From the NCBI GenBank assembly GCA_017436785.1, contig JAFSCK010000010.1, positions 1 through 41,044 on the forward strand: a stretch of DNA of 41,044 bases. Reading direction: 5' to 3'. Below, one piece after another: positions 14,996-21,554 of this stretch. How positions within the stretch are numbered: the first letter of the stretch is position 1; every line of letters begins with the position of its first letter. The position numbers were made by a program, and so were the translations under genes. The notes beneath the pieces are model-generated. The model saw nothing but the letters and a program-made list of their open reading frames with translations, was not told the DNA's origin and did not search any database. Origin of the DNA: Oscillospiraceae bacterium. GTDB lineage: Bacteria; Bacillota; Clostridia; Oscillospirales; Oscillospiraceae.

Positions 14996-16792
14996 ATGAA
15001 GAAACTGATTGCTCTGCTTCTGGCACTGACCATGGTTCTCTCTCTGGCCGCCTGCGGCGCCAAGGAAGAGGCTCCCGCTGCCACCGAAGCCGCACCCGCT
15101 GCTCCCGCTGAGACCGAGGCTGCTGTCGAGATCGATCCCGTCGCAGCTGAGGCTGAGATCCGTTACGCTCTGGGCCTGCTGCTGGACCGTAACTACATCG
15201 TTGAGGAAATCACTCAGGCCGGCCAGGTCCCCGCTTCCTCCTTCGTTGCTATGGGTATGATGAACCCCGATGGCACCCAGTTCTACCAGACTGCCGGTAA
15301 CAGCGACGAGTTCGACGGCTACTACAACGTCGCCAAGGAAGCCTTCGAGGCCAACTACGCCGAGGCTTACGCTATCCTGAGCAAGTACTACGAAGTTGAC
15401 GAGAACGGCATGTTCACCAACTTCCCCTCCCTGACCTACCTGTACAACACCTCCGATTCCCACAAGGCCATCGGTGAGTACATGCAGTCCGCTCTGGCCG
15501 CTGTTGGCATCAACATGCAGCTGGAGAACCAGGAGTGGAACACCTTCCTGAACACCCGTAAGAACGGCGACTTCTCCATCGCACGTAACGGCTGGGTCGC
15601 TGACTACACCGATCCCATCTGCTTCCTGGATATGTGGACCTCCGGCTCCGGCAACAACGACGTTCAGTACGGCAAGGGCGCTCACGCTGATGTCGCTGCT
15701 TACTCTCTGGACCTGACCGCTCAGGGCTACGACATCGTTGTTGAGAACGGCACCTGGGCTGAGACCTATGACGTTCTGATCTCCACCATCAAGTCCTGCA
15801 CCGACAACGAGATGCGTTACGAGCTGATGCACATCGCTGAGGACATGCTGATGGATACCGGCTGTATCGTTCCCCTGTACTTCTACACCGACCTGTACAT
15901 GATCGATGACTCTGTCGAAGGCTTCTTCGGCAACCCCCTGGGCTACAAGTACTTCTCCACCACCACCGTTAACGGTGAGGGCAACTCCATCTCCGTGTGC
16001 CTGGCTTCCGAGCCCGACACTCTGGACCCCGCTCTGAACTCCGCTGTTGACGGCGCTACCATGACCGCCAACATGTTCGCTGGTCTGGCCAAGTGGGCTC
16101 TGGACGAGAACGGCAATCTGGCTATCGTTGCTGACTGCGCAGCTGAGCTGCCCGAGGGCGTCGTCAACGAGGACGGCACCGTCACCTACACCTACACCCT
16201 GAAGGAAGGCCTGAAGTGGTCCAACGGCGACGCTCTGACCGCTGCTGACTTCGCTAACTCCTGGAAGCGCGCTGCTTCCTCCGCTCTGGCTGCTGACTAC
16301 GGCTACATGTTCGAGCAGGTCAAGGGCTATCCCGATGAGCTGGCTGTTGAGGCTACCGACGATCTGACTCTGGTCGTTACCCTGAACAACGCTGTTTCCT
16401 ACTGGAACGAGCTGCTGGCCTTCCCCACCTACTTCCCCGTCCACTCCTCCTGCTTCGAGAACGAGGCTTGGGCTACCGATCCCTCCACCTACATCTCCAA
16501 CGGTGCTTACAAGATGACCGGTTGGGAGCACAACTCCGTCATCACTCTGACCAAGAACGAGAACTATCACGATGCTGACGCTGTCACCATGAACGAGGTC
16601 AAGTGCTTCCTGTCCGACGACAGCAACAACATGCTGACCAACTTCAAGAACGGCACCTGGCAGCTGATCGACGACGTTCCCACCAACGAGATCGCAACCC
16701 TGAAGGTTGACTATCCCACCGAGTTCGTCATCGCCGGCCAGATCGGCACCTACTACGTCTGCTGGAACATCAATGAGCCCCTGCTGCCCTGA
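14996..16792 (+). CDS. Peptide-binding lipoprotein (SBP family 5) with circularly permuted halves
   Basis: A 598-residue lipoprotein of the OppA/DppA class. The signal peptide ends in lipobox LAAC (Cys20), then an Ala/Glu/Pro linker to ~residue 50. In OppA proteins the N-terminal half (SEPDTLDPAL, KWSNGDALTAADFANSWKRA, YISNGAYKMTGW, ending in a W-x-x-N-x-x-x-P-L segment) comes first and the second half (IRYALGLLLDR, then WNTFLNTRKNGDFS, GWVADYTDP, PLYFYTDLYM) follows. Here the second half comes first (~54-320) and the first half comes last (~330-598), stopping right after NINEPLLP, just where IRYAL would normally continue. The ATG at 14996 has AAAGG 9 bases upstream; 14990 is only 3 bases from it. 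Its operon supplies permeases and ATPases. Confidence 0.9.
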   Translation: MKKLIALLLALTMVLSLAACGAKEEAPAATEAAPAAPAETEAAVEIDPVAAEAEIRYALGLLLDRNYIVEEITQAGQVPASSFVAMGMMNPDGTQFYQTAGNSDEFDGYYNVAKEAFEANYAEAYAILSKYYEVDENGMFTNFPSLTYLYNTSDSHKAIGEYMQSALAAVGINMQLENQEWNTFLNTRKNGDFSIARNGWVADYTDPICFLDMWTSGSGNNDVQYGKGAHADVAAYSLDLTAQGYDIVVENGTWAETYDVLISTIKSCTDNEMRYELMHIAEDMLMDTGCIVPLYFYTDLYMIDDSVEGFFGNPLGYKYFSTTTVNGEGNSISVCLASEPDTLDPALNSAVDGATMTANMFAGLAKWALDENGNLAIVADCAAELPEGVVNEDGTVTYTYTLKEGLKWSNGDALTAADFANSWKRAASSALAADYGYMFEQVKGYPDELAVEATDDLTLVVTLNNAVSYWNELLAFPTYFPVHSSCFENEAWATDPSTYISNGAYKMTGWEHNSVITLTKNENYHDADAVTMNEVKCFLSDDSNNMLTNFKNGTWQLIDDVPTNEIATLKVDYPTEFVIAGQIGTYYVCWNINEPLLP

Positions 16793-16823
16793 TTTCCTTT
16801 GACGTAAGTCCCTAACAAACGAG

Positions 16824-16855
16824 AACGCCTCCGCACATGCGGAGGCGTTTTTTTG
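16824..16855 (+). terminator. Intrinsic terminator of the peptide transporter operon
   Basis: AACGCCTCCGC (16824-16834), ACAT, GCGGAGGCGTT (16839-16849), then TTTTTT. It ends the operon 32 bases after the binding-protein stop. Confidence 0.9.
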
Positions 16856-16856
16856 C

Positions 16857-17396
16857 TTACTTTTCTGCTTTTTGAATGTGGTCCGCCGCCCATTGGCCGT
16901 AATTATCCCGGTAAAAGGCGTGGTACTGCTCATAGGTCAGCTTGGCGCCGAAGCTCATCAGCTCCATTTTTACGCCAAAGAGCCAGACGAATACCTCCAT
17001 GCTCTGCATACCTGCCTTTTCATAGAAATGTTTCCGGCGGATGCGGTCTGCCTTGTTGTCGCATTCCTCGTAGACACTTTCGATTTCCAGAAAAACACCT
17101 TTTCCGGCATACTGCTTTTGCATCAGCCCCAGAATTTCCGAGCCGATACCGGTACCACGCTGGTCTTCTGCCACCGCCAGATAGTCGATGAGGATATGGC
17201 TTTCCCCATTGATGGTGATGACCATACCGGCAAAGCTTCCGTTTCGGGTAAAGCGCCAGATATCCGTCTTTCCCTGCCGGTATTTCCTGCAGATGATGGA
17301 AAAGGGCTTCTTCTCCGATGCGGGGAAGGCCTTCTGATATAAACGGTAAATTTCTGCCCACTGTTTCAGTCCTCTGGGCGCGGCATATTGCAGCAT
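16857..17396 (-). CDS. GNAT family N-acetyltransferase
   Basis: A 179-residue acetyl-CoA-dependent transferase. The GNAT core is visible: ILIDYLAVAEDQRGTGIGSE gives strand 4 and the Q/R-x-x-G-x-G/A acetyl-CoA loop (~residues 70-90), and FYEKAGM is the usual motif B end (~125). The C-terminal ~45 residues (MELMSFGAKLTYEQYHAFYR) are an extension. AAGGAG lies 8 bases before the ATG at 17396; a TTG one codon earlier is less likely. The substrate is unknown. It is convergent with the peptide transporter operon. Confidence 0.85.
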   Translation of the reverse strand: MLQYAAPRGLKQWAEIYRLYQKAFPASEKKPFSIICRKYRQGKTDIWRFTRNGSFAGMVITINGESHILIDYLAVAEDQRGTGIGSEILGLMQKQYAGKGVFLEIESVYEECDNKADRIRRKHFYEKAGMQSMEVFVWLFGVKMELMSFGAKLTYEQYHAFYRDNYGQWAADHIQKAEK

Positions 17397-17461
17397 CAAA
17401 TCAACTCCTTGGAGGATATTCTACCAGCAGGCCCAGAAAATGTCAATCCGCGCAGAAAGTT

Positions 17462-17490
17462 TTGACTTTTCTCCCGTTGTTTGCTACTAT
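17462..17490 (+). promoter_or_regulatory. Promoter of the RNA methyltransferase gene
   Basis: TTGACT (17462-17467), a 17-bp spacer and TACTAT (17485-17490). The ~85-base leader that follows contains the repeat at 17507-17563. Confidence 0.6.
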
Positions 17491-17506
17491 ATAGCAAAAT
17501 CACCCC

Positions 17507-17563
17507 GTAGGGTCCGATGCCACATCGGCCCTGCAAGCGGTGCGATGTGGGCATCGCACCCTA
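17507..17563. repeat. GTAGGG-family element with two hairpins
   Basis: Ends GTAGGGT / ACCCTA enclose two stems: CCGATG-CCA-CATCGG and GCGATG-TGGG-CATCGC. At 57 bp it is a shorter variant of the family. It lies in the 5' leader of the methyltransferase gene, and the ribosome site GGAGGAAGG begins right after it. Confidence 0.65.
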
Positions 17564-17582
17564 TGGAGGAAGGAAAATTCCT

Positions 17583-18398
17583 ATGCCAAACGTTATTGAG
17601 ATCACCGACTTTTCTGCCCCGGAGCTGGATGTGTATGCCCGGCTGACGGAGGCCCAGCTTCTCAACCGCTTTGAGCCCGCCAAGGGCATGTTCATCGCCG
17701 AAAGCCCCAAAGTCATCCACCGGGCGCTGGATGGGGGCTGCGAGCCTGTGTCCATGCTGATGGAGCGCAAGGACATTGATGGCTCCGCCGCGGAGATTCT
17801 TGCCCGGTGCCCGGAGATCCCGGTTTATACCGCCGACGAGGACCTGCTGTGTAAGCTGACGGGCTATCATCTGACCCGGGGCGTGCTGTGCGCCATGCGA
17901 CGGCCCAAGCTGCCCACCGTGGAGGAAATCTGCGTCAAAGCAAACCGTATCGTGATTCTGGAAAACGTCCAGAATCCCACCAATGTGGGGGCCATTTTCC
18001 GCTCTGCCGCAGCGCTGGGCATGGATGCGGTGCTGCTGACCCCCGGCTGCTCCAATCCCCTGTACCGCCGCAGTGCCCGGGTCAGCATGGGCACTGTCTT
18101 CCAGATTCCATGGACCTTTACAGGGCAGTGGCCGGAGGAGGGAATGCAGCAGTTTCGCAGCCTTGGCTTCAAAACTGCCGCCATGGCCCTCAGCGATAAC
18201 TCCGTGTCCATTGACGATCCTGCTCTCATGGCAGAGGAAAAGCTGGCGATCCTCATGGGCAGCGAAGGAGACGGCCTGACCGATTCCACCATCGCCGCCT
18301 GTGACTATACCGTGAAGATCCCCATGTATCACGGTGTGGATTCCCTGAACGTGGCCGCCGCCAGCGCCGTGGCTTTCTGGCAGCTTCGGAAAAAATAA
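17583..18398 (+). CDS. TrmH/SpoU-family RNA 2'-O-methyltransferase
   Basis: A 271-residue SAM-dependent enzyme that methylates ribose 2'-OH in rRNA or tRNA. The N-terminal substrate-binding region (~1-100) precedes the knotted SpoU domain: motif 1 ENVQNPTNVGAIFRSAAALG (~123-142), motif 2 ILMGSEGDGL (~222) and motif 3 IPMYHGVDSLNVAAASAVAF (~245-264). The start at 17583 follows GGAGGAAGG; an upstream in-frame start would include repeat sequence. The exact target nucleotide is not predictable. It may be co-transcribed with the following deacylase through the repeat at 18408-18530. Confidence 0.92.
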   Translation: MPNVIEITDFSAPELDVYARLTEAQLLNRFEPAKGMFIAESPKVIHRALDGGCEPVSMLMERKDIDGSAAEILARCPEIPVYTADEDLLCKLTGYHLTRGVLCAMRRPKLPTVEEICVKANRIVILENVQNPTNVGAIFRSAAALGMDAVLLTPGCSNPLYRRSARVSMGTVFQIPWTFTGQWPEEGMQQFRSLGFKTAAMALSDNSVSIDDPALMAEEKLAILMGSEGDGLTDSTIAACDYTVKIPMYHGVDSLNVAAASAVAFWQLRKK

Positions 18399-18407
18399 AA
18401 AAACGCT

Positions 18408-18530
18408 GTCATTGCGAGGAGCGAAGCGACGTGGCAATCTCCCTCAAAAGTCCGCGCAGAGTCGCACAACAATACCGTTGGGAACCTTGCAGGAGATTGC
18501 CACGTCGGACTTTGTCCTCCTCGCAATGAC
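18408..18530. repeat. Palindromic intergenic repeat, GTCATT family (copy 3)
   Basis: A 123-bp element with ends GTCATTGCGAGGAG / CTCCTCGCAATGAC. An inner inverted pair GACGTGGCAATCTCC / GGAGATTGCCACGTC makes a long two-part hairpin. It has the same length as the copy at 25568-25690, with a different centre. Confidence 0.85.
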
Positions 18531-18556
18531 ATGCTAACGTTAAGGAGAGAATATCT

Positions 18557-19099
18557 ATGGAACTGCTCAACGGCCGTCCTGCCACCAATGCCGGGCGGCT
18601 TGACAAAGAGATCCGCTGCTATGACCTGCTGGACAAGCTGGGCATCGCGTATCAGCGCATCGACCACGAGGAGGCCAACACCATGGAGGCCTGCGTGGAG
18701 ATCGATAAGGCACTGGATGCCACCATTTGCAAGAATCTGCTGCTGTGCAACCGCCAATGCACCCAGTTTTACCTTTTGATGCTGCCGGGTGAGAAGCATT
18801 TCAAGACCAGCGTCTTCTCCAAGCAGATCGGCTCCTCCCGGCTTTCCTTTGCCGCGCCGGAATATATGGAGGAATACTTAGACATCACCCCCGGCAGCTT
18901 AAGCGTGCTGGGCCTGATGAATGACCACGACAACCATGTGGAGCTGATCATTGACGAGGATATCCTCAAAGGCGAGTATTTCGGCTGCCACCCCTGCATC
19001 AACACCTCCTCTCTGCGGCTGAAAACCGCCGACCTGATGGAGAAGATCATCCCAGCTATGGGCCATACCCCTCGGATTCTGCCAATTTCGGAGGGATAA
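18557..19099 (+). CDS. YbaK/ProX-type aminoacyl-tRNA deacylase
   Basis: A 180-residue protein of the YbaK/EbsC/ProX editing-domain family. These enzymes hydrolyse mischarged aminoacyl-tRNAs such as Ala-tRNA-Pro in trans. Typical segments are IDHEEANTMEACVEI, ICKNLLLCNRQ with the conserved Lys (~residue 59), the YLDITPGSLSVLGLMND box (~109-124) and FGCHPCINTSSLRL near the end, close to clostridial ProX. TAAGGAGAG precedes the ATG by 8 bases. The next gene starts 4 bases after its stop, so they are coupled. The precise tRNA specificity is inferred only. Confidence 0.88.
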   Translation: MELLNGRPATNAGRLDKEIRCYDLLDKLGIAYQRIDHEEANTMEACVEIDKALDATICKNLLLCNRQCTQFYLLMLPGEKHFKTSVFSKQIGSSRLSFAAPEYMEEYLDITPGSLSVLGLMNDHDNHVELIIDEDILKGEYFGCHPCINTSSLRLKTADLMEKIIPAMGHTPRILPISEG

Positions 19100-19103
19100 T
19101 AGT

Positions 19104-19580
19104 ATGATTCATCTAGCAAAGCAGGAAGATTTGCCCGCCATCACAGCCCTTGCATCCCAACTGTGGCCTGATGCCGCTGCTGAGGAACTGGAAGAAGGTT
19201 TTTCCACCCTTCTTTCTAACCCGGAAGCCGCTGTTTTCCTTGCCTTTTCCAATGACCATCCCGTGGGTTTTGCCCAGTGCCAATTGCGGCATGACTATGT
19301 AGAGGGCACAGACAGTTCCCCTGTTGGATATTTGGAAGGGATCTATGTGGAAGAAGCCCACCGCAGGAAAGGCTTTGCCCGTCTACTCCTTGCTGCCTGT
19401 GAGGTTTGGGCCAGAGAACAGGGGTGCACTGAATTTGCCAGCGATTGTGAGCTGATCAATACAGAAAGTCTTCACTTCCACCTGAGACTTGGATTTCAGG
19501 AGGCAAACCGCATTATTTGCTTTACCAAGAAGCTTTCATATTCCTGTCATTCTGATCAGGTGACGTACGACGCAGAATGA
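19104..19580 (+). CDS. AAC(6')-like aminoglycoside N-acetyltransferase (GNAT)
   Basis: A 158-residue GNAT enzyme whose pattern matches the AAC(6')-I group rather than general acetyltransferases: QLWPDAAAEELEE near the start, the hallmark RHDYVEGTDSSPVGYLEGIY (~residues 62-81), acetyl-CoA loop EEAHRRKGFARLLL, and FASDCELINTESLHFHLRLG before GF. This group acetylates the 6'-amine of kanamycin/amikacin-type drugs. The ribosome site GGAGGG is in the tail of the preceding gene, 4 bases upstream. The last ~12 residues (YSCHSDQVTYDAE) are encoded by a small GTCATT-family repeat, which also supplies the stop codon. Drug activity is inferred. Confidence 0.85.
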   Translation: MIHLAKQEDLPAITALASQLWPDAAAEELEEGFSTLLSNPEAAVFLAFSNDHPVGFAQCQLRHDYVEGTDSSPVGYLEGIYVEEAHRRKGFARLLLAACEVWAREQGCTEFASDCELINTESLHFHLRLGFQEANRIICFTKKLSYSCHSDQVTYDAE

Positions 19581-19581
19581 C
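19546..19581. repeat. Mini GTCATT-family hairpin overlapping a CDS end
   Basis: GTCATTCTG (19546-19554) and CAGAATGAC (19573-19581) are perfect inverted repeats around an 18-base centre. It overlaps the last 35 bases of the AAC(6')-like gene; its right arm supplies the TGA stop. Confidence 0.7.
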
Positions 19582-19609
19582 AAGGCTTCCCATATTATAA
19601 GGACAATCT

Positions 19610-20398
19610 ATGAAACGAACCCTTATCAAACCCAATCTGGCAGACTTCCCTGAAGAATTGCACCCCCTTTTGCGGCAATATCCCATTTACGACAGCAGCT
19701 GCTCCCAAGCTGCCCGGGTGTATTTTCTGGATGGAGCGGGCGGGCTGTATTTGAAGACCAGCGCCGCAGGCACGTTGAAAACCGAAGCTGCCATGACCCG
19801 GTATTTTTACGGCAAAGGTCTGGGGGCAGAGGTTCTGGACTACCGTACGGAACAGCGGGACTGGCTGCTGACCCGGGCTGTTCCGGGAGAGGACTGCACA
19901 TTTCCTGCTTATCTGGAGAATCCCGAACGGTTGTGTGACACGCTGGCTCTACTTCTGCGGCAGCTTCATGAAACATCTTTTGATGGCTGTCCTGTGCAAA
20001 ACCGGTGCGAAGCTTATCGGGAAACTGCCCGAAAAGCCCATGACCGGGGCTTCTGCGACCTGTCCCTGTTCCCGGAAAAAGGCTGGGGCTTCTCCACCGT
20101 GGAAGAGGCATGGAAGATCGTGGAAGAAAACGGAAGATGCCTGCAAAACGACACCCTCCTCCATGGTGACTACTGCTTGCCCAACATTCTGCTGGACAAC
20201 TGGGCTTTTTCCGCATTTATTGATGTGGGAAAGGGCGGCGTGGGAGATCGGCACATTGACCTTTTCTGGGGTGTGTGGACTCTGTTTTTCAACCTGAAAA
20301 CCAACCGCTATTATGACCGCTTTCTGGATGCCTACGGCCGGGACCGGGTAGAACCGGAGCTGCTGCGGACTGTTGCGGCTTTTGAAGTGTTTGGATAG
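19610..20398 (+). CDS. APH(3')-like aminoglycoside phosphotransferase
   Basis: A 262-residue kinase-fold enzyme. The N-lobe has VYFLDGAGGLYLKTSAAGTL with the probable ATP-binding Lys. The C-lobe catalytic motif is LLHGDYCLPNILLD (~residue 184) and the metal-binding/activation motif FIDVGKGGVGDRHIDL (~203-218). Both match the APH(3') subfamily (HGD-x-x-x-PN and D-x-G-R/K-x-G-x-x-D-R), which phosphorylates the 3'-OH of kanamycin/neomycin. The length is normal for APH(3'). It follows the AAC(6')-like gene by 29 bases with AAGGA before the ATG, so the two are likely co-transcribed. Resistance is inferred; a physiological substrate is possible. Confidence 0.88.
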   Translation: MKRTLIKPNLADFPEELHPLLRQYPIYDSSCSQAARVYFLDGAGGLYLKTSAAGTLKTEAAMTRYFYGKGLGAEVLDYRTEQRDWLLTRAVPGEDCTFPAYLENPERLCDTLALLLRQLHETSFDGCPVQNRCEAYRETARKAHDRGFCDLSLFPEKGWGFSTVEEAWKIVEENGRCLQNDTLLHGDYCLPNILLDNWAFSAFIDVGKGGVGDRHIDLFWGVWTLFFNLKTNRYYDRFLDAYGRDRVEPELLRTVAAFEVFG

Positions 20399-20400
20399 CA

Positions 20401-20427
20401 AAAACGCCTGCTTGCGCAGGCGTTTTT
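20401..20427. terminator. Bidirectional intrinsic terminator
   Basis: CGCCTGC (20405-20411), TTGC, GCAGGCG (20416-20422), flanked by AAAA on the left and TTTTT on the right. It serves both the kinase gene and the convergent oxidoreductase. Confidence 0.9.
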
Positions 20428-20430
20428 CTC

Positions 20431-21405
20431 TTATTCCCGTTCTTGCGGATACACAATGCCCCAATCCCGACGGAGACTGTCCATTACTTCCATAGTTCGC
20501 ACCGATTCTTCCAAGGAAATGGAATCTGGCTGGAATTTTCCCTCCTGAATACAGCGGACGGCTTCCGCAAATTCATATTCATAGCCATTGACCTGCTGGG
20601 GGACCTCGTAAAATTCCAGCAGCTCGTCCCTGTCGTTATAGACGCTGACGGACTGGGGATTGTTGATGTTTTCCACCACGATGTAGCCCTTTTCGCCGTA
20701 GAAGATGCCCTTCCGGTCAGAACGGGCGTAGATACCGTGGGTCAGCACCGCCATGCGTCCATCCCGGTAGAAGATGGTAATGGTCTCCATGCCGTCCACG
20801 CCGCTTTCCGTCAGCTGGACACTGGAGCCAATGCGGTCGATATCCCAGCCAAAATGGGTCAGGGCAAAGCTCAAGCCGTAAATACCCACATCCAGCAGGG
20901 CGCCGCCTGCCAGCGCCGGGTCCTGAATCCGGCGGACGTGGTCGATATCATAGGACAGATTGGCTGTCAAGGTATGGATCTTTCCCACAATGCCGCTTTG
21001 CAGCACCTTCTGGATGATGGCCCGGGATGGCATATACCGGGGCCAGATGGCTTCGCCTGCGAAAACGCCGTGGGTCTGCGCATAAGCCTGAATTTTTTTG
21101 GCCTGCGCTGCATTCATGGTGAAGGCCTTTTCACAAAGCACCGGCTTTCCGTGGTTCAGGCACAGCATCATGTGTTCAAAGTGATGGGAATGGGGCGTGG
21201 CCACATACACCAGCTCCACCTCCGGGTCTGCTGCCAGGGCCTCATAGCTGTCGTAGGTTTTGGCAAAGCCGTATTCCTTGGCAAAGGCTTCTGCCTTTCC
21301 CGGGGTCTGAGAGGCGACGGCATAGCATTCGATCTCCGGCAACGCCAGCCATGCAGGCGCTACGCTGCGGGAAATGTTTCCAGCGCCGAGAACACCAAGC
21401 TTCAT
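20431..21405 (-). CDS. Gfo/Idh/MocA family NAD(P)-dependent oxidoreductase
   Basis: A 324-residue dehydrogenase. The Rossmann fold begins at once with LGVLGAGNISRSVAPAW (GxGxxx). The strand-6 motif is VYVATPHSHHFEH (~residue 72), and the catalytic-type lysine motif VLCEKAFTMN (~95) stands in place of EKP. The second domain carries GGALLDVGIYGLSFALTHFG with conserved Asp and His (~168-184). Closest in style to dihydrodiol-dehydrogenase-like sugar oxidoreductases; the substrate is unknown. AAAGGATGG precedes the ATG. It is divergent from the GH3 glycosidase, which suggests a sugar-related role. Confidence 0.92.
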   Translation of the reverse strand: MKLGVLGAGNISRSVAPAWLALPEIECYAVASQTPGKAEAFAKEYGFAKTYDSYEALAADPEVELVYVATPHSHHFEHMMLCLNHGKPVLCEKAFTMNAAQAKKIQAYAQTHGVFAGEAIWPRYMPSRAIIQKVLQSGIVGKIHTLTANLSYDIDHVRRIQDPALAGGALLDVGIYGLSFALTHFGWDIDRIGSSVQLTESGVDGMETITIFYRDGRMAVLTHGIYARSDRKGIFYGEKGYIVVENINNPQSVSVYNDRDELLEFYEVPQQVNGYEYEFAEAVRCIQEGKFQPDSISLEESVRTMEVMDSLRRDWGIVYPQERE

Positions 21406-21432
21406 AAAAATCCATCCTTTCGTTTTTCTTTC

Positions 21433-21460
21433 ATTGTACCATAACTACGGCCCATGTCAA
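21433..21460 (-). promoter_or_regulatory. Promoter of the Gfo/Idh/MocA gene
   Basis: On the minus strand a consensus TTGACA (21460-21455), a 16-bp spacer and TACAAT (21438-21433), 28 bases before the start codon. Confidence 0.75.
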
Positions 21461-21491
21461 TTTTTTCATTCGGAAATGCCTGCGGCTTTCA

Positions 21492-21520
21492 TTGACTTCC
21501 CTTCTGGCAGATGCTACAAT
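21492..21520 (+). promoter_or_regulatory. Promoter of the GH3/GPH operon
   Basis: TTGACT (21492-21497), a 17-bp spacer and TACAAT (21515-21520), 35 bases before the GH3 start. It is back to back with the minus-strand promoter at 21433-21460; about 30 bases separate their -35 boxes. Confidence 0.75.
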
Positions 21521-21554
21521 ATTGGTAAAATTGTAAGAAAATGGAGGTTTTTTC

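Noticed and set aside
15950-15985. Two fused binding-protein genes, or a frameshift, as explanation for the odd binding protein
   Set aside because: Only one copy of each half is present, the frame is continuous, and a single signal peptide leads the wrong half; simple fusion or frameshift does not give this order.
14939-16933. Very long minus-strand open frame opposite the binding-protein gene (and similar ones opposite argS, the ABC exporter and nrdD)
   Set aside because: The translations are low-complexity, rich in Gly/Val/Leu/His/Gln, with no motifs or ribosome sites. They arise from codon bias of the true genes on the other strand.
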